From Lactococcus paracarnosus (GTDB taxonomy: Bacteria; Bacillota; Bacilli; Lactobacillales; Streptococcaceae): a DNA stretch of 64,000 bases. Made by a program: the position numbers and the translations under genes. Positions 53,091 through 59,399 of this stretch are shown in pieces; the first letter of the stretch is position 1; every line of letters starts with the position of its first letter. The stretch is from positions 62,001-126,000 of the forward strand of contig NZ_CP017195.1 of NCBI RefSeq assembly GCF_006770285.1, read 5' to 3'. The notes under the pieces were generated by a model, which was not told where the DNA came from, ran no database searches, and saw nothing but the letters and a program-made list of their open reading frames with translations.

Positions 53091-53420
53091 ATTCTCCTTT
53101 CTCTAGTAGCAACAAATATTTGACAAGTCATCAGTTTAGCTTTATAATGAGACTTGCAAAGCGGATATATCTTATAAAGAAATAAAAGAAAAGCATAAAG
53201 ATTTCATATGTAAATTGGGGTACTGGGGCACAGCCCCACAAGAGTACTTAGGTCCTTTGTGTACACAAAGGACCTTTAAATAGGAAGTTTTTTTTATTTT
53301 TTTAAAATTTCTACTTGACCCTTTGACAAAGAAGCAAATTAAATTGATATAAAAGAAAAACCTCACGAATCAAAAATTCGTGAGGTTTGTTTTGATATTG
53401 TTTAATTAATTTAGATCTTG
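53019..53420. other. IME transfer-operon leader with nested hairpins
   Basis: GTACT (53220-53224) and AGTAC (53243-53247) enclose GGGGC-ACA-GCCCC (53225-53237). A perfect 24-bp palindrome follows at 53251-53274 (GGTCCTTTGTGT and its complement). Such clusters resemble single-strand origins or transcription attenuators of rolling-circle replicons (inference). A terminator for the gene upstream on the minus strand is at 53357-53393. No gene is seen. Confidence 0.5.
53357..53393 (-). terminator. Terminator after the proline-rich membrane protein gene
   Basis: AACCTCACGAAT (53359-53370) pairs with ATTCGTGAGGTT around five bases; on the minus strand a T-rich run follows. Confidence 0.8.
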
Positions 53421-54236
53421 TTAGGGTCGCCATTCTCCCATACTAGCATTATTAGGTGAATCCCATCCTCCAGGGCTATTGGTAGTCCCACTTGCATTAC
53501 CAGTGGTAACACTACTCCCAGCAGTCCTAGAAGCAGAAGATGGCGGTGATGTTGGAGCAGGAGCGGGGGATGGTGTAGCAGATGGTGCAGGGGGGATATA
53601 GCTATTGCCACCTGCTGATTGAGTAGGTGCTTGATACGGCTGTTGAGGTGCTGGACTGTAAGTTTCTACACTTGGTGCTTGTACAGCGTTAGAAGGTTGT
53701 TGTAGTGCCTCAGAGGCTACCTGTTTGGCTTGTGCTTCGGCTTTAGTCTTAGCTTCCGTTTCAGCCTTTTCTTTAGCAATTTGAGCAATTAGGGTACTCA
53801 GTTTATTTTGAGCATCTGTCTTGTCAGCTTTCAGATAGTCGCTTGTTCCCATATCAATAAGTGCTTGTGTTGCTTTGATATCTTCTTCAGTTTTAGATTG
53901 TGTGGCTTTAGATAAAGCAATACTTACATCAGAAATTTGTTTTAGATAACTTTTTAGTTGAGTTAGCTTTTTTATTAATTGCCTTTTATCAGCTTTCTGA
54001 TGACTACTCAATTTTGAGACAGCAGTTTCAGCATATGCTACATCCTTATCAGATCGTGCTTGATAAGCGGTATCAACCGCAGTAGCAGCTTGTTTTAGCA
54101 TTTTTCTTTGTTTGTCTAACTTTTCCTGTGCCATGCGGTCATCCTTGACTTGTTTCTGGTGGATAAAACCAACCGTAATACCTGAAAAAATACACAGAAT
54201 AAGCACAAGTGAGAGGATAAGTTTCTTATGTTTCAT
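53421..54236 (-). CDS. Membrane-anchored protein with helical and proline-rich regions
   Basis: An N-terminal membrane helix (about residues 4-25) is followed by 140 residues of charged helix (K/Q/A/D-rich, coiled-coil-like) and a C-terminal 90-residue P/S/T/Q/N-rich tail (SPAPQQPYQAPTQ..., GEWRP end). Likely anchored with most of the protein outside the cell. It starts directly after the lipoprotein stop. 271 aa; no cell-wall sorting motif. Family not recognised. Confidence 0.6.
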   Translation of the reverse strand: MKHKKLILSLVLILCIFSGITVGFIHQKQVKDDRMAQEKLDKQRKMLKQAATAVDTAYQARSDKDVAYAETAVSKLSSHQKADKRQLIKKLTQLKSYLKQISDVSIALSKATQSKTEEDIKATQALIDMGTSDYLKADKTDAQNKLSTLIAQIAKEKAETEAKTKAEAQAKQVASEALQQPSNAVQAPSVETYSPAPQQPYQAPTQSAGGNSYIPPAPSATPSPAPAPTSPPSSASRTAGSSVTTGNASGTTNSPGGWDSPNNASMGEWRP

Positions 54237-54584
54237 TTATTTTTCTTCCTTGGTGAACTTAGTACCATTTGCAATACCTGATAATCCTTCTGATGATTTA
54301 AGTGTAAATGATTTTCTGTCTTTTGACAAATCAGCCGTGACATTGGTGTCGTCAAGGTTAAATTGAAGCTGATTATCTTTAATTTTATAGGTACCTTTAC
54401 TTGTAGTTTTATCGCCTTGTTTTTCAGTGACAGTATCTCCCTTGAAAGTAAGTGTGCTTTTACTTTCCATGAATAGAAATTTGACTGTTCCTGTATAGTC
54501 TCCACTTAACTTATTTGACCCACAGCCAACTAAGATTAATAGACCAAGTAGTGTGACTGTTGCCATGATTAGTTTCTTTTTCAT
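54237..54584 (-). CDS. Small lipoprotein with a beta-rich domain
   Basis: Signal peptide ending in LVGC (Cys21). The mature 95 residues (LSGDYTGTVKFLFMESKSTLTFKGDTVTEKQGDKTTSKGTYKIKDN) look like a small lipocalin-like beta barrel seen in streptococcal phage and element lipoproteins. Ribosome site AAAGGAGAA. Together with its neighbours it may act at the cell surface, perhaps excluding other elements or phages, but this is only an inference from context. Confidence 0.65.
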   Translation of the reverse strand: MKKKLIMATVTLLGLLILVGCGSNKLSGDYTGTVKFLFMESKSTLTFKGDTVTEKQGDKTTSKGTYKIKDNQLQFNLDDTNVTADLSKDRKSFTLKSSEGLSGIANGTKFTKEEK

Positions 54585-54602
54585 TAACTTCTCCTTTGTT
54601 TT

Positions 54603-55067
54603 CTAGTTCCAAATATCGTTTTTTTGATTTTCAATAAATAAATGTTTATTGTGCTTCACTGCTTTTCGCCAAGTCTTGATGCCACTTATTGGTGAAATAA
54701 ATGCAATCCAAATCATGATCACTAAGTTTTGAACAACGATTTTCCAAATCAAGCTCCAAAGTGACCCAAAATAAATCATATTTCTTGATAAGGTATCGAT
54801 GACCCCACCTTGATACCTCCAAAACGTATAATGCCAAAATATCCAAGCAAGTCCTACCCAAATGACAATGAGTAAGGTCTGTCCATTTAGCCAGTAATGT
54901 TCATGAAAGTTTGAATCTGATAGTTTCATGACCCAAAATAGCAAGAAGCAGCTTAGAAATCGTCTGATATTGTATTGCTTACGATAGGCTGGTTCGAGAT
55001 GTGAGATGATGGACTGATAGATGTCCTTCAATTTGTCCGTGTAGTTTCCATGTTCTTTTTCTTCCAT
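54603..55067 (-). CDS. Membrane protein (three or four TM segments)
   Basis: 154 residues: a charged N-terminal 30, then hydrophobic segments around 38-50, 65-82, 95-125 rich in W and I (LIVIWVGLAWIFWHYTFW), and a basic tail. Ribosome site AAAGGGAG. It is the first gene of a three-gene transcript divergent from the XRE regulator. Family not recognised. Confidence 0.6.
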   Translation of the reverse strand: MEEKEHGNYTDKLKDIYQSIISHLEPAYRKQYNIRRFLSCFLLFWVMKLSDSNFHEHYWLNGQTLLIVIWVGLAWIFWHYTFWRYQGGVIDTLSRNMIYFGSLWSLIWKIVVQNLVIMIWIAFISPISGIKTWRKAVKHNKHLFIENQKNDIWN

Positions 55068-55202
55068 TATTGCTCCCTTTAATTTTTCAAAAAGTGTTTT
55101 ATAGTGACTTTTTGTATTTATAATATCATATTTTCTTGAAAAATGGTAGTTAAAATATCTTTGGATACTTATAATGTCTTTTGGTTGTCTAAAATATGTA
55201 AT

Positions 55203-55517
55203 ATGGGAATAGAATATTTTGGCGATAAATTAAAAACACTACGGAAATCAAAAAAATTAACACAAGCTGAGCTAGCGCAAAGATTGGAAATTTCGAAATC
55301 ATCAGTCACATCTTATGAGCAAGGAAGAATTTATCCTAGTTTAGAGATCTTTTCAAAAATTTGTGAAACACTTAATGTATCTTCTGACTACTTGCTAGGA
55401 GTTTCAGATGAGTTACCTGTAAAATTAAGTACAGCTGGTCTTTCAGATGAGGAAATGAAGCTTCTTTTACAGTTCCTGAACTTAATTGAACAAAATAGGA
55501 TTTATAAGGATGAATAG
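55203..55517 (+). CDS. XRE family (Cro/CI-like) regulator
   Basis: ATG 55203 starts the canonical helix-turn-helix domain (FGDKLKTLRKSKKLTQAELAQRLEISKSSVTSYEQGRIYPSLEIFSKICETLNVSSDYLLG); earlier in-frame codons have no homology. A short C-terminal part (LSDEEMKLLLQFLNLIEQN) may dimerise. 104 aa. It is divergent from the membrane/lipoprotein operon and is the likely repressor of that operon or of the IME. Confidence 0.88.
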   Translation: MGIEYFGDKLKTLRKSKKLTQAELAQRLEISKSSVTSYEQGRIYPSLEIFSKICETLNVSSDYLLGVSDELPVKLSTAGLSDEEMKLLLQFLNLIEQNRIYKDE

Positions 55518-55821
55518 AATTGATACTCTATAATACTAAATCCATTTTTGTATAAAAATCACAATATTATAAGTTAGTTGTTTATGATGGATATAGCTAT
55601 TTATATATATATATTAAATCGAAAGGATTAGTAATTTATGTCTAAATTAAACAGAATCCAAGCAGAAATACTTCAATTTTCTAATCAAAGAAAATCGTGT
55701 GATTTATGTGGGAGTAAATGAATATTTAGAAAAGATATTAAAAGCAAATATGGAACGTGCTTTGATATTTATAAGGACAGAAATACTTAGTACTGAGGAT
55801 AAAAATAGTGGACTAATGTCA
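55518..55821 (+). other. Gene remnant before the insertion sequence
   Basis: An ATG at 55638 behind GAAAGGATT opens a frame of only 27 codons (SKLNRIQAEILQFSNQRKS...) that ends at a TGA; further broken frames continue to the IS end. This looks like the 5' part of a decayed gene. Nothing else is supported here. Confidence 0.4.
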
Positions 55822-55837
55822 AATAAATAGACACAAA

Positions 55838-56656
55838 TTAGTGAGATTTATTTTGAAGGTACCGTTTATCTTTTTCATTAGGCGTTAAAAAATTATTTGC
55901 TGAATGTGGATTATAGTTATTATAAAATCCTTCAATATATTCAAAGCAAGATAATTTTACTTCTTGAATGTTATGGAATTGTCGCCTATTTGCTTCTCTG
56001 AGCTTAAAATATTTGAAAAAGACTTCTGTTACCGAATTATCGTAAGGATAACCAGGCGCTGAATAAGAAGCTAACATATGATTATCATCTAATGCTTTTC
56101 TAAAGCTCTTGGCTTTAAATTGAGACCCTTGATCAGAATGGAATAGTAACGATTCAGTTGGTTTTCTATTTTTTATTGCTAATTCCAGTGTATCAATGGC
56201 TAGTTGGGCATCAATCTTATGGCTAAGTTTCCAGGCAATGACTTTACGCGAAAAAAGATCAAGAATGACACAGAGATAGACGTGTTTCTTATGACCGATT
56301 GAAATGTAGGTGAAGTCTGTTGTCCAAACTCGGTTTGGCGCTTTAGGATTGAATTGTTGTTTTAAATGATTGATTGTTTTTAGATACTGAGACCTTTTCT
56401 CATGTTGCCATCTAGGTTTGATAGTTGACATCTTAGGTAACGTCATCGTTTTTAATAGTCTGTAGATTCTACCTTCAGAAATGTTTATGCCATAATCACG
56501 CAAGAGTACCCGTTTAAAGCTTCTTGTTCCAAAACGTTTCTTAGATTTAATATGTATGTCGAGAAATAACTTGCGATAAGTCATATTATCAATTTCACGC
56601 TTAGATTTTGTCTTTTTAAGGGCTTTATAGTAAGTTGACCGATTAACGTGTAACAC
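55838..56656 (-). CDS. IS3-family transposase OrfB
   Basis: The rve integrase core has the DDE residues in WTTDFTYI, FHSDQGSQF and NSVTEVFFKYFK. An HTH_21-like region lies at the N-terminus (KSKREIDNMTYRKLFLDIHIKSKKRFGTRSF). In vivo it is made as an OrfAB fusion by -1 frameshifting; its frame is open back to the slippery site near 56750. 272 aa from the first ATG/GTG; looks intact. Confidence 0.9.
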   Translation of the reverse strand: MLHVNRSTYYKALKKTKSKREIDNMTYRKLFLDIHIKSKKRFGTRSFKRVLLRDYGINISEGRIYRLLKTMTLPKMSTIKPRWQHEKRSQYLKTINHLKQQFNPKAPNRVWTTDFTYISIGHKKHVYLCVILDLFSRKVIAWKLSHKIDAQLAIDTLELAIKNRKPTESLLFHSDQGSQFKAKSFRKALDDNHMLASYSAPGYPYDNSVTEVFFKYFKLREANRRQFHNIQEVKLSCFEYIEGFYNNYNPHSANNFLTPNEKDKRYLQNKSH

Positions 56657-56712
56657 GCGACACAGGGTCTGTATCGCGTGTTCGAATCGTAACCTATGGA
56701 CAGCAGATAATC

Positions 56713-56988
56713 TTATTTTAAGTTTTGCATGAATATGGCACTTGCTTTTTTTAGTATGAGGTTTTCCTCTTCTAATTGTGCATTGCGCTTCATAAGCTCT
56801 TGTATTTGACGAGCAGTTAAGACAGAGTTATCTTCTAGTTTAACTTCGGAGTATTGTTTAATCCATTTACCTAGGGCTGAAGCGGAAATACCATAATCTT
56901 TGATTAATTCAGATTGCGTTTTTCCAGTTTGATAGAGATTGACGAGAGATTGCTTGAATTCCTCATCGTAACGTTTGATTTTGGTCAT
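56713..56988 (-). CDS. IS3-family transposase OrfA
   Basis: An HTH_Tnp_1 helix-turn-helix (KRYDEEFKQSLVNLYQTGKTQSELIKDYGISASALGKWIKQY) and a leucine-zipper-like helix (IQELMKRNAQLEEENLILKKASAIF). 91 aa. Near its 3' end a run of seven A (plus-strand T 56746-56752) followed by GC is the likely -1 frameshift site that fuses it to OrfB. Confidence 0.9.
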   Translation of the reverse strand: MTKIKRYDEEFKQSLVNLYQTGKTQSELIKDYGISASALGKWIKQYSEVKLEDNSVLTARQIQELMKRNAQLEEENLILKKASAIFMQNLK

Positions 56989-57073
56989 AATGACTCTTTC
57001 TATAGTTGTGTCTTTATAAACAGATTATAACATGCTTATTTCTGTCTACTTTTATAGTATACGTCCAGCCTAA

Positions 57074-57295
57074 GCTACACCTGTTTATGGATCAATTCGG
57101 TTAAAAGATGATTTGGAGAGAGCAGAAATCGCTCGTACTTGGTGGGTAGTAAACAATAGTATGCTTTCTAGCGGAACAACGAACCCAATGCTTTTAGCAC
57201 GAGCACAAAATGAAGAAGTTTGGATTGATAAGGTAGCAGAGCTGTCTAACAATCATTACGCAGTGATTGAATGGAAATCTGAGGATATTTTATAA
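57074..57295 (+). pseudogene. arsA: arsA 3' fragment
   Basis: The open frame after a TAA at 57071 reads ATPVYGSIRLKDDLERAEIARTWWVVNNSM and ends ...VIEWKSEDIL. This matches the C-terminal part of the arsenite-pump ATPase ArsA (TWWVVNxS...TTNP motif). The N-terminal 500 or so residues are missing; the IS right end lies about 15 bp upstream, so IS-linked deletion is likely. Confidence 0.7.
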
Positions 57296-57327
57296 TTTAC
57301 GATACGATATAACTCATATTTTACTCA

Positions 57328-57377
57328 TTGACAAAACATAGATACTCATCTATACTAAATATAGATGAATATCTATG
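57328..57377 (+). promoter_or_regulatory. ars promoter with large ArsR operator
   Basis: TTGACA (57328-57333) and TATACT (57351-57356) are 17 bp apart. A 41-bp inverted repeat covers the -10: CATAGATA-CT-CATCTATA at 57337-57354 and TATAGATG-AA-TATCTATG at 57360-57377. The ATAGAT/ATCTAT halves are typical ArsR/SmtB contacts. Confidence 0.85.
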
Positions 57378-57390
57378 TTGAGGTGGGAAT

Positions 57391-57675
57391 ATGGATTATT
57401 TAGGATTATCAAAAATTATGAAGGCAATTGCAGAGCCTAATAGACTTCAAATATTAGATATGATTTCAACTGGTGAAAAGTGTGCATGTGATATTTTTGA
57501 TTTTACTCAGCCGACACTATCACATCACATGAAGGTTTTAATTGAGGCGGGAGTAGTAACCGCACGTAAAGAAGGTAAATGGTAATATTATTCTCTGGTA
57601 ATAGAGAACATTGAAAAATTTCAAGAATTAATCCATCAGATATTGAATACAAAACAAAAGAAGGAGTTATGTAAA
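57391..57675 (+). pseudogene. arsR: arsR copy 1, stopped early by a nonsense codon
   Basis: The winged-helix part (SKIMKAIAEPNRLQILDMISTGEKCACDIFDFTQPTLSHHMKVLIEAGVVTARKEGKW) is normal, including the arsenite-binding Cys-x-Cys in EKCACDI. A TAA at 57583-57585 replaces the expected Tyr after GKW; the same frame then continues YYSLVIENIEKFQELIHQIL, the missing dimerisation helix, and runs without stop into arsD. The 64-aa product lacks that helix and probably cannot repress normally. Confidence 0.8.
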
Positions 57676-58047
57676 ATGAGTAAAGTATCGTTGTACGAAC
57701 CAGCAATGTGTTGTGACACAGGAGTTTGTGGTCCCGGAGTAGATACAGAATTGCTTCGAGTTTCCTCTATTATTCAAACATTGGAAAAAGCCGATGGTGT
57801 AGAAGTAGAGCGTTTTAATTTAACAGGTAATCCTGCGGCATTCGTGGAAAATGAAAAAATTGAGGAGTTGTTACAGTCTAAAGGAGCCGACATACTACCA
57901 GTTGTTTTATTGGATGGTGAAATTGTGAAAATGGCTGGTTATCCGTCAAATGAGGAGTTTAGTGTCTATACTGGTGTTAATTTCTCAGAGGATAAGAAAG
58001 AGGAACAATCAAATAGTTGCTGCTCTCCATTATCTGGATGTTGCTAA
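57676..58047 (+). CDS. arsD: Arsenic metallochaperone ArsD
   Basis: ArsD hands As(III) to the ArsA ATPase and weakly represses the operon. The metal-binding Cys12, Cys13 and Cys18 (YEPAMCCDTGVCG) are present, as are C-terminal vicinal Cys pairs (SCCSPLSGCC). 123 aa, full length. Ribosome site AAGGAG. Its partner ArsA is broken in this window, so it may be left without a client. Confidence 0.93.
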   Translation: MSKVSLYEPAMCCDTGVCGPGVDTELLRVSSIIQTLEKADGVEVERFNLTGNPAAFVENEKIEELLQSKGADILPVVLLDGEIVKMAGYPSNEEFSVYTGVNFSEDKKEEQSNSCCSPLSGCC

Positions 58048-58057
58048 AATGAAGAAA

Positions 58058-58095
58058 CTAAAGCTTATGAGAAGAGATTTTTATAGGCTTTTTTA
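58058..58095 (+). terminator. Terminator after arsD
   Basis: AAGCTTAT (58061-58068) pairs with ATAGGCTT (58083-58090) with one G-U pair, followed by T-run. Confidence 0.6.
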
Positions 58096-58109
58096 TTAAG
58101 TGAGACAGA

Positions 58110-58140
58110 ATCTATATACAATAGATAGAAGAACATCTAT
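58110..58140 (+). promoter_or_regulatory. Operator of arsR copy 2
   Basis: Three half-sites, ATCTAT (58110-58115), ATAGAT (58121-58126) and ATCTAT (58135-58140), surround a possible -10 TACAAT near 58117-58122. They match the half-sites before arsR copy 1, so one ArsR could control both. Confidence 0.7.
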
Positions 58141-58157
58141 GTATGGAGGGATGAAAG

Positions 58158-58523
58158 ATGGATTATGAATTAACCGCAAAATTTTTTAAAGCATTAGGAG
58201 ACCCAAAAAGGGTTCAAATTGTGAATATGCTCTCTTGTGGTGAGCGTTGTGCATGTGATTTATTAGAGCATTTTGAATTTACACAACCAACGCTTTCCCA
58301 TCACATGAAAGTGTTAATGAATTCAGGGATTGTTCAAGCCAGAAAATCAGGGACATGGCATAACTATTCATTGAATGCAGAGAATATGAAAATATTATCT
58401 GGTGTCATTCAAACAATCATTCAAAACACAGATGACTATATTTGTCTTACGATTAATAATGCTGCATGTTCTTATGAGGCTAAAGGGAGAGTAACAGCTA
58501 CAAAGGAAGTAACAACTGCTTAG
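58158..58523 (+). CDS. arsR: Arsenic-responsive repressor ArsR, copy 2
   Basis: ArsR/SmtB winged helix with the arsenite-binding motif ERCACDLLE (Cys31, Cys33) in the recognition region and TQPTLSHHMKVLMNSGIVQARKSGTWHNYSL behind it. 121 aa, intact. Ribosome site GGAGGG. Its own operator lies just upstream. With copy 1 truncated, it is probably the only working repressor here. Confidence 0.93.
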   Translation: MDYELTAKFFKALGDPKRVQIVNMLSCGERCACDLLEHFEFTQPTLSHHMKVLMNSGIVQARKSGTWHNYSLNAENMKILSGVIQTIIQNTDDYICLTINNAACSYEAKGRVTATKEVTTA

Positions 58524-58558
58524 AATGATGATGTTAAATTTAATGGAGGAAACCAAAC

Positions 58559-58963
58559 ATGAAATTGTACCAACCAAATCAGCTACCATTAACAAAGTAT
58601 CTATTTTTTACAGGAAAGGGAGGTGTTGGTAAAACAACGACTGCTTGTGGAACTGCTACTTATTTAGCAGATAGTGGGAAAAAAGTTATGTTAGTCAGTA
58701 CCGATCCAGCAAGTAATTTACAAGATGTTTTTCAAACAGAATTAACAAATAAAGGGAAAGAAATTCCAGAAGTTCTGGGATTAACTGTAGCAAATTTTGA
58801 TCCTGTAACAGCAGCTAATGACTATAAAGAAAGTGTTGTAGGACCATTTAGAGGGAAACTACCTTATTCTGCATTAGTGAATATGGAGGAACAATTATCT
58901 GGTTCTTGTACAGTAGAGATTGCCTCATTCGATTGCTGCACCGGCAGGCATGGTTGGAGCTAG
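58559..58963 (+). pseudogene. arsA: arsA 5' fragment fused to acr3
   Basis: The start is a normal ArsA N-terminus with P-loop FFTGKGGVGKTTTACGTA and the STDPASNLQDVF segment. It runs to [15 protein letters not shown] at about residue 120 and then jumps into another frame of acr3 DNA, stopping at 58963. The join lies in the stretch TTGCCTCATTCGAT, which fits both genes, so a short-homology deletion is likely. The pump ATPase is inactive. Confidence 0.85.
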
Positions 58964-59147
58964 TAATTTCTTTGAATTATCAGTAGCAGTAGCCATTTCA
59001 CTATTTGGTTTACAGTCAGGGGCAACATTAGCAACAGTAGTGGGCGTATTAGTTGAAGTACCAGTCATGTTGCTATTAGTTAAAGTTGCGAATAGTACGG
59101 TTGGATGGTTTGAAAAAAATGAGTTACCTCAATCGTTAAGAAGCTAG
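58920..59147 (+). pseudogene. acr3 3' fragment (arsenite efflux permease)
   Basis: [58 protein letters not shown] is the C-terminal part of the ACR3 arsenite permease (GASNFFE and [11 protein letters not shown] motifs). About 280 N-terminal residues are missing because of the fusion to arsA. It has no start of its own. Confidence 0.85.
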
Positions 59148-59186
59148 TTTAAGAAGACTAAATTTATTACTTGGAGATGTTTATTG

Positions 59187-59379
59187 TGGCAGGTGTAACA
59201 AAAAAATATCATTATTAAATCGTTATTTAACCATCTGGATTTTTCTTACAGTGGGCTTTGGTATTAATTCAGGGGAAGCCTTCGCAGCAGTAATTGGTCC
59301 ACTAGTGGAAGTTCCGGTTTTAATTGGTTTAGTAGATGTAGCATTGAAATTTAAGCAAAAATATTTTAAGCAAACTTAA
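59187..59379 (+). pseudogene. Second acr3 remnant with internal deletion and frameshift
   Basis: A GTG behind GGAGATG begins AGVTKK; after a one-base shift near 59208 the frame reads [57 protein letters not shown]. The first 30 residues are the ACR3 N-terminus and the rest is its C-terminus; about 270 residues between are gone. The join falls in GFGI, present in both halves of the protein. Confidence 0.8.
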
Positions 59380-59399
59380 AAAAGGAATGAGGCATCTTT

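Larger units (their letters stand above)
48200..55600. mobile_element. Integrative and mobilizable element (IME), Rep_2 relaxase type
   Basis: On one strand lie, from the left, an integrase, an excisionase-like gene, a Rep_2 initiator/relaxase with a premature stop, an origin hairpin with a pMV158-type nick sequence, a membrane protein, an FtsK/TcpA-like ATPase and a duplicated small gene. This gene set matches streptococcal IMEs that use rolling-circle-type relaxases and carry their own coupling protein (family knowledge). No conjugation pilus or mating-channel genes are present, so transfer would need a helper. The left end is close to 48200; the right end is uncertain, between about 53.3 and 55.8 kb, where an IS lies. 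Confidence 0.7.
55822..57060 (-). mobile_element. IS3-family insertion sequence
   Basis: Two overlapping transposase frames with an A7 slippery run lie between imperfect inverted ends: AATAGACACAAATTAG near 55826-55841 and, on the other strand, AGTAGACAGAAATAAG near 57036-57051. Ends are approximate by a few bases. About 1.24 kb. It sits between the IME remnant and an arsenic gene fragment and may have mediated their joining. Confidence 0.8.

Noticed and set aside
48290..57060. CRISPR array or restriction-modification genes in the accessory region
   Set aside because: No regularly spaced repeats and no methylase or nuclease motifs were seen in this stretch.
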